11,099 nucleotides of DNA from Candidatus Gastranaerophilales bacterium (GCA_028277195.1 JANQGS010000192.1:1-11099); one strand, 5' to 3'. Counted from the stretch's first letter, positions 1 to 6,721 are shown. Notes: generated by a model not told the origin, from the letters alone. Made by a program: numbers and translations.

Positions 1-600
1 ATTCAGCGTCTTATTATACAGGTTTTCCAGCCCGGTGATGTCAAGCGGCAGTTTAACATCCTTTCCTGCCCTTAAAACAAGAGCGTTTTCAAGGTCTAAA
101 AAGTCGCCGTTATTATCGGCTATTACAATTTTAGCTGATTGCGAAGCCAATTCACCGGCCAGCAGCTTTAAAAAGTTATTTTTTACGTTTTCCCTGTCGC
201 TGAGAATGATTGAGGGCGCTGTAAGGTCTGATGCGTCAATGCTTACCACCATGTCGGGAAAACCGGCCATCCGCCCGACGGGGACAGGGGTTTTAACCTT
301 GTCCAGGTTTGCTATTGCGAGGTATTCATCGGGCCGGACCAGGCTCACCTTAAAGTCCCCGGAGGGGATATTGCCCTGCCAGGGGGTTAGTTTACCCGTA
401 TCCAGGATGGTAAATAGTATTTTTGCGGTTGCCAGGCTCTTATCCCCGGTATTTTCCGGACTTTCAAGGCTTACTACCTGTGCGATAACCCCGTTCATTC
501 CGGGAGAGGCTATTTTCAGCATATCCGCCGGGAAAATTTCCTCTTCACGGACTCTAAAATTTATTTTAACGAGGTTTTGTTCTGTTTTTTCAATAAACAT
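1..600 (-). CDS. HerA/DUF87-like protein with HAS-barrel-like N-terminus (partial, C-terminus off the left edge)
   Basis: The leftward frame is open from an ATG at 600-598 to the window edge, 200 codons with no stop. Residues 1-100 read like a HAS-barrel: several beta strands, a segment SLATAKILFTILDTGKLTPW (55-74), then an acidic PDEYLAIANLD stretch (90-100). Residues 106-122 (VPVGRMAGFPDMVVSID) resemble the linker into the ATPase core of HerA/DUF87 proteins. KIVIADNNGDF (157-167) resembles the strand that follows the first helix there. In that family a Walker A loop (GxxGxGKS) should sit between them, but residues 126-141 read LTAPSIILSDRENVKN, without it. HerA-type proteins are hexameric DNA-translocating ATPases; this copy may be a non-catalytic relative. 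The assignment rests on pattern memory and could be wrong. The long rightward open frame on the opposite strand (35-604) is its antisense shadow. The gene is divergent from comM. Confidence 0.45.
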   Translation of the reverse strand, partial: MFIEKTEQNLVKINFRVREEEIFPADMLKIASPGMNGVIAQVVSLESPENTGDKSLATAKILFTILDTGKLTPWQGNIPSGDFKVSLVRPDEYLAIANLDKVKTPVPVGRMAGFPDMVVSIDASDLTAPSIILSDRENVKNNFLKLLAGELASQSAKIVIADNNGDFLDLENALVLRAGKDVKLPLDITGLENLYNKTLN

Positions 601-677
601 ATAAAAATTTTTAGGTTTAAAGTAATATAATAAAAAATTATACAATAAATAATTTTTTTCGGTAAATGGGGTAAAAA
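601..677. promoter_or_regulatory. Divergent promoter region between the HerA-like gene and comM
   Basis: This 77-bp, very AT-rich gap separates two divergent start codons, so it should hold promoters for both. On the minus strand a perfect TATAAT lies at 642-637, 36 bases from the ATG at 600, with a weak -35 (TTACCG, 665-660) at 17-bp spacing. On the plus strand TATAAT lies at 626-631 and TACAAT at 641-646, neither with a good -35. The comM start has only a weak purine stretch (GGGG, 668-671) just upstream. In DNA this AT-rich such boxes occur by chance, so the individual assignments are tentative. Confidence 0.35.
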
Positions 678-2231
678 ATGACGTCAAAAGTTTATACCGG
701 TGCAATATGCGGGATTGAGGGATATAAAATCACGGTTGAAGCTGACATAAGCTCAGGCCTGCCCGCTTTTGCCATAGTCGGGCTTCCGGACGCCGCGGTT
801 TCCGAGGCAAAGGAGCGCATCCGGCCCGCCGTGAAGAATTCCGGACACACCTTTCCCGCCAGGAAAATAGTGGTCAATCTCGCGCCCGCTGATGTCAGGA
901 AAGAGGGAACAGGTTTTGACCTGCCCATGGCTGTAGGGGTTTTGCTGGCTAACGGGGACATAACCGTTGAAAACCTCGAGGACACTGCCTTTATGGGAGA
1001 ACTTGCGCTGGACGGTAAAATCAGGCCAATTAACGGGGTGTTGCCTGCCGTCCTGAGCCTGGGCAAAAACGGCGTTAAAAAAGTGGTTGTGCCTGCTGAA
1101 AATGCTAAAGAGGCTGCTTTAGCGGAAAATATTGAGGTATATCCCGTCAATAACCTCAATGAAGTGGTTAGCTTCCTTAACCCCCCGGCTATTTCAGATT
1201 TCAGGATTAAGCCTTTCATTGTTGATATTGGCCGTTACTTAAAAACAAATTCACAAAACAGCCATGCATTTGACTTTAAGGATGTAAAAGGCCAGGAAAA
1301 AGCAAAAAGGGCAATGGAAATATCCGCAGCCGGCGGGCATAATATGCTGATGGCGGGCTCTCCGGGCTCGGGGAAAACCCTCCTGGCAAAGTGTTTTATG
1401 GGTATATTGCCTCCCCTGCAATACTCTGAGGCGATTGAGCTCACTAAAATATACAGTGTAAGCGGTTTGCTGGAAAAAGACCAGCCGTTAATGTCGACAA
1501 GGCCGTTCAGGTCGCCGCACCATTCCGCTTCCTCTGCCGGAATCATAGGCGGGGGAACAAATCCCAAACCCGGGGAAATCAGCCTCGCTCACAGGGGAGT
1601 GCTTTTTCTGGACGAGGTGGTGGAATTCCCCCGCAATGTGCTTGAAGTCTTGAGACAACCCCTTGAAGACGGCGTGGTAACAATAAGCCGGGTGCAGACA
1701 AGCATTAAATACCCCGCTGACTTTATCCTGCTCGCTGCCATGAACCCATGCCCTTGCGGGCATTTTGGTGATACAAAAAAAGAGTGCATATGCTCGGATT
1801 TCCAGGTAAAACGTTATTGGTCAAGGCTCTCAGGGCCACTCCTCGACAGGATAGACCTGCAAATAGAAGTTGCAAGGCTCTCTGAGGACGAGCTTTTAAG
1901 CGGGGAAGCCAGCGGGGAAAGCTCCGCCGCGATAAGGGAAAGGGTTGTAAGAGCGAGGGATATACAGGTTAAGAGGTTTCAAAACGACGGCATTGTCTCC
2001 AATTCCCAGATGCCTCCCGGGTTAATCAAAAAATATTGCGGGCTCGACAGCCCTGCCGAGGAAATACTGCGAACCGCAATCGCCAGGTTTAACCTCTCCG
2101 GACGGTCATATGACCGCATACTCAAGCTCTCGCGCACTATTGCGGATTTAAAATGCAGCGGGAATATTACCCCTTCAAATATTGCGGAGGCCGTCCAGTA
2201 CCGAAATATTGAGAGAATTATGCAAAAATAG
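678..2231 (+). CDS. comM: ComM/YifB-family Mg-chelatase-like AAA+ ATPase
   Basis: The 517-residue protein has the full ComM layout and normal length. The N-terminal Lon-S5-like domain (about 1-165) carries the signatures SSGLPAFAIVGLPDAAVSEA (25-44) and MGELALDGKIRPINGVLP (106-123). The AAA+ Mg-chelatase core has Walker A GSPGSGKT (227-234), Walker B VLFLDEV (308-314), sensor 1 AAMNPCPCG (353-361) and an arginine region SGPLLDRID (385-393). The cysteines in NPCPCG and the later CIC (370-372) form a family cysteine motif that may bind zinc. A C-terminal helical domain ends in RNIERIMQK. ComM is known as a hexameric helicase that drives branch migration when single-stranded DNA is integrated during natural transformation; it is also widespread in bacteria not known to be competent. 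The ATG at 678 gives the family's usual N-terminus. It appears to be a single gene followed by a hairpin terminator. Confidence 0.95.
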   Translation: MTSKVYTGAICGIEGYKITVEADISSGLPAFAIVGLPDAAVSEAKERIRPAVKNSGHTFPARKIVVNLAPADVRKEGTGFDLPMAVGVLLANGDITVENLEDTAFMGELALDGKIRPINGVLPAVLSLGKNGVKKVVVPAENAKEAALAENIEVYPVNNLNEVVSFLNPPAISDFRIKPFIVDIGRYLKTNSQNSHAFDFKDVKGQEKAKRAMEISAAGGHNMLMAGSPGSGKTLLAKCFMGILPPLQYSEAIELTKIYSVSGLLEKDQPLMSTRPFRSPHHSASSAGIIGGGTNPKPGEISLAHRGVLFLDEVVEFPRNVLEVLRQPLEDGVVTISRVQTSIKYPADFILLAAMNPCPCGHFGDTKKECICSDFQVKRYWSRLSGPLLDRIDLQIEVARLSEDELLSGEASGESSAAIRERVVRARDIQVKRFQNDGIVSNSQMPPGLIKKYCGLDSPAEEILRTAIARFNLSGRSYDRILKLSRTIADLKCSGNITPSNIAEAVQYRNIERIMQK

Positions 2232-2354
2232 GGTTGTTAATATCAAAAAAATTACCCCCTTTTAAAAAAAAATTTTTATTATAGAATAATATTAACAGGG
2301 ATAATACCCTGTTTTAAAATGCAAAATTTATACTGAATTTTAAGGTAAAAAACA
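2232..2354. other. AT-rich intergenic region comM-rpmG, likely holding the rpmG-secE-nusG promoter
   Basis: This 123-bp gap holds the hairpin at 2294-2315 and several A/T runs (for example 2261-2280). The only promoter-like element I see before rpmG is TATACT at 2329-2334, without a convincing -35 at normal spacing. AAGG at 2342-2345 serves as the rpmG ribosome binding site. I see no small gene or structured leader here. Confidence 0.35.
2294..2315 (+). terminator. Putative intrinsic terminator after comM
   Basis: AACAGGG (2294-2300) and CCCTGTT (2307-2313) form a perfect 7-bp stem around a 6-base ATAATA loop, running into a short T run (2312-2315). It lies 62 bases after the comM stop and 40 before rpmG, where a terminator is expected. 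The U tract is short, so termination may be weak, or the hairpin could sit in an rpmG leader. Confidence 0.5.
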
Positions 2355-2525
2355 ATGGGACTGAAGAAAAACGACAGACTGGTCACAATGGCATGCTCAC
2401 AGAGCGATTGCAAAAGGCGGAATTATACCACCACAAAGAACAAAAAAAATACAACAGGAAGGCTGGAGTTAAAAAAATACTGCCCTTTCTGCGGGAAACA
2501 TACCCCTCATAAGGAAACAAAGTAA
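2355..2525 (+). CDS. rpmG: 50S ribosomal protein L33
   Basis: This short gene encodes a 56-residue protein beginning MGLKKNDRLVTMACSQSDCK. It is the zinc-ribbon (C+) form of L33: the cysteine pairs C14/C19 and C43/C46 (YCPFCGKH) are both intact. The middle carries the family's NYTTTKNKKNTTGRLELKKY pattern. L33 is a small protein of the large ribosomal subunit near the E site. The ATG at 2355 has AAGG at 2342-2345 upstream. Position directly before tRNA-Trp, secE and nusG is the common bacterial arrangement and supports the call. Confidence 0.95.
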   Translation: MGLKKNDRLVTMACSQSDCKRRNYTTTKNKKNTTGRLELKKYCPFCGKHTPHKETK

Positions 2526-2553
2526 GATTTCGGCTAAAGCCCGGAATGACGGC
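2526..2553. repeat. Possible small palindromic repeat-like sequence between rpmG and tRNA-Trp
   Basis: The spacer contains TTTCGGCTAAAGCCCGGAATG, an imperfect hairpin with core GGC-TAAA-GCC flanked by TTC/GAA and a two-base bulge. Read on the minus strand it starts CCGTCATTCCGGGC, which resembles the start of interspersed palindromic elements seen in many bacterial genomes. Only one copy is visible here, so repeat status is unproven. It could also be a processing hairpin before the tRNA. Confidence 0.25.
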
Positions 2554-2560
2554 AGATTAT

Positions 2561-2634
2561 GCGTCCTTAGTTCAGCCTGGTAGAACGTCGGTCTCCAAAA
2601 CCGGATGTCGTGGGTTCAAATCCTACAGGGCGCG
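2561..2634 (+). tRNA. trnW: tRNA-Trp (anticodon CCA)
   Basis: The 74-base sequence folds as a full cloverleaf. The acceptor stem is GCGTCCT/AGGGCGC (one T-G pair), the D stem GTTC/GAAC, the anticodon stem TCGGT/ACCGG around loop CTCCAAA, and the T stem GTGGG/CCTAC around loop TTCAAAT. The anticodon CCA (2595-2597) reads UGG. Discriminator base is G. The 3' CCA is not encoded (TTTGTA follows), so a CCA-adding enzyme is needed. It lies between rpmG and secE and is probably processed from their common transcript. Confidence 0.95.
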
Positions 2635-2666
2635 TTTGTAAAAAATAAGGCAACAGGATTATAAAA

Positions 2667-2894
2667 ATGAGCGACGCCAGAAAAAAAGAATTGCAAGAAC
2701 CGCCGGTAACCTCAAGGGCCGCTGATTACCTCAAGGGTGTCAGGGCTGAATGGGACAAGATAACCTGGCCTGAAAAAAGACAGGTTGCGGTGGAGACTGT
2801 TATCGTTCTTGGGGTTGTGGTGTTCTTTACGGTTCTGGTTTATTTTTTGGATTTTATTTTTAATTTTATGTTTAAGTTAATACCAGGTGGGTAA
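2667..2894 (+). CDS. secE: Preprotein translocase subunit SecE
   Basis: This is the 75-residue short form of SecE with one transmembrane helix (about 42-66), preceded by an amphipathic segment carrying the family signature VRAEWDKITWP (25-35). SecE clamps and stabilises SecY in the inner membrane as part of the SecYEG channel. A clear AGGA (2655-2658) lies 8 bases before the ATG. It follows tRNA-Trp by 32 bases and precedes nusG by 5 bases, the standard secE-nusG pair. Confidence 0.95.
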   Translation: MSDARKKELQEPPVTSRAADYLKGVRAEWDKITWPEKRQVAVETVIVLGVVVFFTVLVYFLDFIFNFMFKLIPGG

Positions 2895-2899
2895 GTTAA

Positions 2900-3442
2900 A
2901 TGAATCAACAGGAAAAGAAAAAAAGATGGTACATAGTCCATACCTATTCAGGGCATGAAAACAAGGTTAAGGTCAACCTTGAAAAGCGTATTGACTATAT
3001 GAACCTCGGACACAAAATTTTCAGGGTAGAAGTGCCGCAAAAAGCCGTGACAAAACTGAAGGACGGAAAGCGCCAGGACAGGGAGGAAAAGATTTTTCCC
3101 GGTTATGTAATGGTTGAAATGATTATGGATGACGACAGCTGGTACGTAGTGAGGCATACTCCCGGTGTTACAAAGTTCGTAGGAGCGGAGAGAAAGCCTA
3201 TACCTGCGCGCGACTCGGAAATCAATAAAATCCTGCGCAAAACACAGGCCCTGCCTACAAAAATTGAACTTGATATTAAAATTGGCGATAAGGTAAGTAT
3301 AATTAGCGGGCCATTTGCTGATTTTGTGGGGGATGTAACCGAGGTTTACCCGGAGAAGGAAAAGCTCAGGGCAATGGTGTCGATTTTTGGAAGGGACACT
3401 CCCGTTGAGCTGGAGTACGCACAGATTCAGAAACAGGACTAA
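2900..3442 (+). CDS. nusG: Transcription termination/antitermination factor NusG
   Basis: The 180-residue protein is complete. The N-terminal NGN domain, which binds RNA polymerase, starts RWYIVHTYSGHENKV and includes FPGYVMVEM and WYVVRHTPGVTKFVG. The C-terminal KOW domain (about 127-178) has GDKVSIISGPFADFVGDVTEV and VSIFGRDTPVELEYAQIQK. NusG tunes RNA polymerase pausing and connects to Rho or ribosomal S10. Its ribosome binding site (AGGTGG, 2884-2889) lies inside the end of secE, so the two are likely translationally coupled. Unusually, rplK does not follow: the stop codon TAA (3440-3442) overlaps the stop codon of the convergent ABC transporter. Confidence 0.96.
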   Translation: MNQQEKKKRWYIVHTYSGHENKVKVNLEKRIDYMNLGHKIFRVEVPQKAVTKLKDGKRQDREEKIFPGYVMVEMIMDDDSWYVVRHTPGVTKFVGAERKPIPARDSEINKILRKTQALPTKIELDIKIGDKVSIISGPFADFVGDVTEVYPEKEKLRAMVSIFGRDTPVELEYAQIQKQD

Positions 3443-3457
3443 GCCCCGATTTCTGAA
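3426..3457. terminator. Inverted repeat at the nusG/ABC-transporter tail-to-tail junction, possible terminator
   Basis: TTCAGAAA (3426-3433) and TTTCTGAA (3450-3457) are perfect 8-base complements separated by 16 bases. The centre falls on the two overlapping stop codons (3439-3442). On the plus strand the repeat is followed by a moderately T-rich GTTTCTTCCTT; on the minus strand no T run follows. It could end nusG transcription from within the neighbouring coding region. The stem is AT-rich, so the call is tentative. Confidence 0.4.
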
Positions 3458-5340
3458 GTTTCTTCCTTAAATTGCATATCATAAAGAACTTTGTAAGCTC
3501 CGTTTGGAATATTGAAAAGCTCCTCGTGTGTGCCCATTTCAACTATCTGGCCATCGTTAACAACAGCAATTTTGTTGACGTTCTTAATTGTGGAAAGTCT
3601 GTGCGCTATTACTATTACAGTCTTGTTTTCCATTAATTTATCCATAGCCTTCTGCACAATAGCTTCTGACTTATTATCAAGTGCTGATGTTGCTTCATCA
3701 AGAATAACCACAGGGGCGTTTTTGAGCATGGCACGGGCTATTGCAACTCTTTGCTTTTGCCCGCCTGATAATCTAACCCCCCTTTCCCCTATCTCTGTAT
3801 CTATCCCTTCCGGCAGCTTAGCAATAAAATCCTCTAAATAAGCATCTTTTATAGCTTTTTGTACTTCAGCTTCTGTTGCATTGAAATTTCCTAATATAAT
3901 ATTTTCCCTAATGGTGCCGGTAAACAGGAAATTATCCTGGAATACCACCGCGATATTCTGCCTTAGGCTTGCAAGTTCAAGTTCTCTTACATTGATGCCG
4001 TCAATCTTAATTGAACCTGATTTTACTTCATAAAAACGAGGTATAAGGTTTGCTATTGTAGTCTTTCCACCACCTGAGTTGCCGACAAGCGCAAGAGATT
4101 CACCTATTTGAATATCAAAACTAACGTCTCTTAATACTGGTGAGTTTTCATCATATTCAAACCACACATTTTCAAAACTGATAGAATTTTTAATTGTGTT
4201 GATTTTAACTGCATTAGGATTGTCCTTTATGGTTGGTTCCATGTCAAAAACCTCCATAACCCTGTTCATGGCAACAAAACTGCCCTGCATACCGGCCATT
4301 GTATTACCCATAGATTTAATTGGCCTATAGAGCAGTAATAATGATGTTACAAACGCCGCAAAGCTGCCGCTCGTCATTTCACCGGATAAAACAAGATGGT
4401 TTCCATACCACATAACCCCTGCTATCCCGAAGGATGCAATAAGATACATTAACGGGGAGAGCCAGCCAACTCTCTTTGTTAATTTCATCTGGAGCTCAAA
4501 CTGCTCATGTATATTTTTCACAAGTTTGTTATGCCAGAAATTTTGCAGATTGAATGCGGTAATTATTCTGTTTCCGCTAAAAGTTTCATAAACGCTTGTG
4601 CTTAATTTGCTTCCTATTTTCATGCCTTCATTTGAAACCTGTTTAACAAGTTTCCTGATAAGCGCAACAGGCAGGAAAGCCCCTCCCAGCATTATTATTG
4701 CAAAAAAGGACAATTTCCAGGACACAAACAAAAGTACCGCTATTAGTCCTAATGACCTTGTAATGTTATCAACAATAGTTTTCAGGTTATTCAATAGCCC
4801 TGCGCAGGCAGCGCCGGCATCTCCCAGAAATCTGCTGTTGATTAAACCTGATGAATTTTTATCATACAGGGCTGATTCAAATGATAAAAGTTTATTAAAA
4901 AGGTGGGCCTTAAGTCCGTTTGCCATTTTAAAACCCGCCCAGTCATTTAGATAACCGCTAAAATATTTTAAAAGCCCCTGTGCAAGAGCAACGCCTACTA
5001 CAAGGAAAGGTATCCAGAAAGCTAAAAATTCAGCAATGTAAATTTCTTTTCCACTGGAAATTGCAGCTATGGCCGGTTGTATATTAATAAAACCGGAAAT
5101 ATTTTGAAGAAATGGAAGTAAAAATTGAAAATTGGCAAGGTCAAGAGGGGTGCGGTTAATAACGTAATCCAGATATGGTTTTAAAGACAGGGCAATGGCG
5201 CCGTCTAAAAGCCCTACCGGCACTGCAAGCAATATAGCCAGTACGCCCCTGAACAGATAGGGTTTAACAAACGGCCACATTCGCCGGTACATATATTTAT
5301 AATCATAAGCTCTATCGCTTACTACCTCCTGTAATTTCAT
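3439..5340 (-). CDS. ABC exporter, MsbA/PglK-type lipid or glycolipid flippase
   Basis: This 633-residue half-transporter has a fused transmembrane domain (about 1-350, six predicted helices) and an ATPase domain (about 385-625). The ATPase motifs are all intact: Walker A GNSGGGKT (420-427), Q-loop Q468 in VFQDN, signature LSGGQ (524-528), Walker B VVILDE (544-549) with catalytic E549, D-loop SALD and H-loop H580. It would act as a homodimer in the inner membrane. MsbA flips lipid A and PglK flips lipid-linked oligosaccharide; neighbouring glycosyltransferases make either substrate plausible. The loop between the first and second helices (about 53-104) is long for MsbA; PglK has an external helix there. 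The start at 5340 is fixed by a strong AGGAGA (5350-5345) 4 bases upstream of the ATG. It is last in a leftward unit, 80 bases after the methyltransferase remnant. Confidence 0.88.
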   Translation of the reverse strand: MKLQEVVSDRAYDYKYMYRRMWPFVKPYLFRGVLAILLAVPVGLLDGAIALSLKPYLDYVINRTPLDLANFQFLLPFLQNISGFINIQPAIAAISSGKEIYIAEFLAFWIPFLVVGVALAQGLLKYFSGYLNDWAGFKMANGLKAHLFNKLLSFESALYDKNSSGLINSRFLGDAGAACAGLLNNLKTIVDNITRSLGLIAVLLFVSWKLSFFAIIMLGGAFLPVALIRKLVKQVSNEGMKIGSKLSTSVYETFSGNRIITAFNLQNFWHNKLVKNIHEQFELQMKLTKRVGWLSPLMYLIASFGIAGVMWYGNHLVLSGEMTSGSFAAFVTSLLLLYRPIKSMGNTMAGMQGSFVAMNRVMEVFDMEPTIKDNPNAVKINTIKNSISFENVWFEYDENSPVLRDVSFDIQIGESLALVGNSGGGKTTIANLIPRFYEVKSGSIKIDGINVRELELASLRQNIAVVFQDNFLFTGTIRENIILGNFNATEAEVQKAIKDAYLEDFIAKLPEGIDTEIGERGVRLSGGQKQRVAIARAMLKNAPVVILDEATSALDNKSEAIVQKAMDKLMENKTVIVIAHRLSTIKNVNKIAVVNDGQIVEMGTHEELFNIPNGAYKVLYDMQFKEETSEIGA

Positions 5341-5344
5341 CTAT

Positions 5345-5350
5345 TCTCCT
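5345..5350 (-). promoter_or_regulatory. Ribosome binding site of the ABC exporter
   Basis: On the minus strand GAAGGAGA lies directly before the ATG at 5340, the strongest Shine-Dalgarno match in this half of the window. Most glycan genes here have weak sites, so this gene may be translated better than its neighbours. Confidence 0.7.
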
Positions 5351-5420
5351 TCTTTTTTAACTTTGTATTCGTCTATTTTACCTGCTAAAGATAATTAATA
5401 AATAACAGTAGAAATTATAA

Positions 5421-5621
5421 TTACTTTCTTTTTAAATAAAAGCAAGCCTGGTCTCCGTTTTGCTCAGCGTTTAACCTCCAGGATTCCTGCTCAAACATCA
5501 TTAAGCAGTTCACGCAGTTTGAGCACCGGAAGTACTCAAACTCGTCCATCAGGCCAAAAAACATCTCTTTTGCTGTGTAGCTGGTATTATTTTCATTATT
5601 CTGGCAAATTCTGCATATCAT
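5421..5621 (-). pseudogene. Remnant of a zinc-ribbon class I SAM methyltransferase with the catalytic middle deleted
   Basis: The frame encodes 66 residues. Residues 1-36 match the start of a common family of glycan-cluster SAM methyltransferases: a CxxC zinc-ribbon half (MICRIC, C3/C6), a KEMFFGLMDEFEYF stretch and a second pair CSNC (33-36). In intact members CSNCGCLQI then leads into a long methyltransferase domain. Here it jumps to NCLMMFEQESWRLNAEQ and GDQACFYLKRK, which resembles the far C-terminal tail of the same family (a W..LN..G.GDQA.FYLRK pattern). Most of the protein, including the SAM-binding motifs, seems to be lost without breaking the frame. I chose the ATG at 5621 with AAAGG (5636-5632) upstream; a TTG at 5639 overlapping the preceding stop is less likely. 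It follows the GNAT gene by 14 bases. It might still be a small expressed zinc-binding protein. Confidence 0.6.
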
Positions 5622-5635
5622 TGTATTTAAGCCTT

Positions 5636-6655
5636 TCAATAAAACACTAAGTCAAGAACTTTGTTTATAAATCTTTGAACCTTGTAATATTTGGGATTGT
5701 TGTTGGTTTTAATTGAAAAAAGTATGCTCTGTCGGTCTGTCAGCCAGTTTTTATATGGTTCAGAGCCTCGTCCCATATCAAAACATTCAAATCCATTGTC
5801 AAAAACATCATTAATCAAGTCAAAAAGAAAAACCTTGCCGGGTGAATACTTACGGTATGCTGTGTTATAAGTAGTAAGGCTGTAGGTATATTTATTGTTA
5901 GAATCAATATAGCCTATTGCCAGAGCAACTGTTTCATTGCTGTTGCTTAAATAGAGCCTTGATAATACAGTCAAAGTATCATCCGTTAAAATTTCCTTTA
6001 AGAATCCCTCCATTGAAGGGTTATACGAAAGCATGCCGCCCCCCCAGCGCTGGGTGTGCAGTTTGATGAACTCATTAACCAGTTCATCTGACTTTTGTGC
6101 CTTGAACTTAAATACGTATTCTTCCCCCAATTCTTTGGCCAGGTTTCTTTTGTTCCTGTTAACATCTCTTTTAAAAGACGGCAAGGGATTAAAACTTTCT
6201 TTTGTTATATATAACCTGGTTTCATCAACGTGAGATTGCTGGTTTATTGAATTACCGGATACAAACTTGATTAATTCCTTTGAAAACTCGCTTTCTGCGT
6301 CTAAATGCCTGAAGTTAAGCTGGGATTTGTTTTTAATTAAATATTTAAATAATTTTTCAAGGAATTTTTTATCTTTATATAAAACTTTAAATTCATCATA
6401 TAAATCCGGTTTTGTGCCAATTAAAACAAGTTTGCTTCTCCTTAAATAAAAAGGAGCAAGTAATTTGAGTTCATTTTCTTCCCAAATTGTTATTATTTTA
6501 GTATTCTCAGGTTTTCCAAAATGCTTTAGCCAGCTTTTGCACCAAATAGGTGATAAATTATAAACCGCACCCTGTCTGTACAGCTTATCCCACTCAGCAT
6601 ACAGTTCGTCATCAATACTCTGGTATATTTCTATTGTTTCTTCGTTTTTATTCAT
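5636..6655 (-). CDS. FemAB/CelD-like GNAT-superfamily acyltransferase
   Basis: The 339-residue soluble protein fits the CelD/BcsL (Acetyltransf_6) type of GNAT-fold protein. Features seen: SPIWCKSWLKHFG (35-47) near the N-terminus; a strand pair LAPFYLRRSKLVLIG (66-80) and a DLYDEF site (84-89); a basic stretch RDVNRNKRNLAKELG (163-177), typical where these proteins begin their second half; HTQRWG (200-205); then the conserved core VALAIGYIDSNNKYTYSLTT (243-262), KYSPGKVFLFDLI (269-281) and CFDMGRGSEPYKNWLT (291-306). Members are linked to cell-wall or exopolysaccharide modification, acylating sugars or transferring amino acids; the exact substrate cannot be read from sequence. The start ATG at 6655 has no clear ribosome binding site. 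It heads the leftward unit that ends with the ABC exporter and is divergent from the GT8 gene. Confidence 0.8.
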   Translation of the reverse strand: MNKNEETIEIYQSIDDELYAEWDKLYRQGAVYNLSPIWCKSWLKHFGKPENTKIITIWEENELKLLAPFYLRRSKLVLIGTKPDLYDEFKVLYKDKKFLEKLFKYLIKNKSQLNFRHLDAESEFSKELIKFVSGNSINQQSHVDETRLYITKESFNPLPSFKRDVNRNKRNLAKELGEEYVFKFKAQKSDELVNEFIKLHTQRWGGGMLSYNPSMEGFLKEILTDDTLTVLSRLYLSNSNETVALAIGYIDSNNKYTYSLTTYNTAYRKYSPGKVFLFDLINDVFDNGFECFDMGRGSEPYKNWLTDRQSILFSIKTNNNPKYYKVQRFINKVLDLVFY

Positions 6656-6721
6656 TTATAAAATTTTTCATTAATTTTGTTTAAATTTAGGATAAAATAA
6701 CTCATATATAAAGTAAATGTT
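6656..6721. promoter_or_regulatory. Divergent intergenic region between the GNAT and GT8 genes
   Basis: The 66-bp AT-rich gap must serve two divergent units. On the minus strand TTTACT (6717-6712) and TATCCT (6694-6689) sit 17 bp apart and form a weak but well-spaced promoter pair for the GNAT gene. On the plus strand TATATA (6705-6710) is only 11 bases from the GT8 start, too close for an ordinary leader. Both adjoining start codons lack a good Shine-Dalgarno site. Confidence 0.3.

Noticed and set aside
35..604. Rightward open frame of 189 codons at the left edge
   Set aside because: Its composition is low-complexity and matches no family, while the opposite strand encodes a coherent HAS-barrel-like protein starting at 600. 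It is an antisense shadow.
692..1219. Leftward open frame of 175 codons inside comM
   Set aside because: It lies antisense to the clearly conserved ComM N-terminal domain.
2255..2282. A/T runs after comM as a terminator on their own
   Set aside because: No GC-containing stem accompanies them; the hairpin at 2294-2315 is the better candidate.
5622..5639. TTG at 5639 as the start of the methyltransferase remnant
   Set aside because: The ATG at 5621 has AAAGG at good distance and yields the family's usual MICRIC start.
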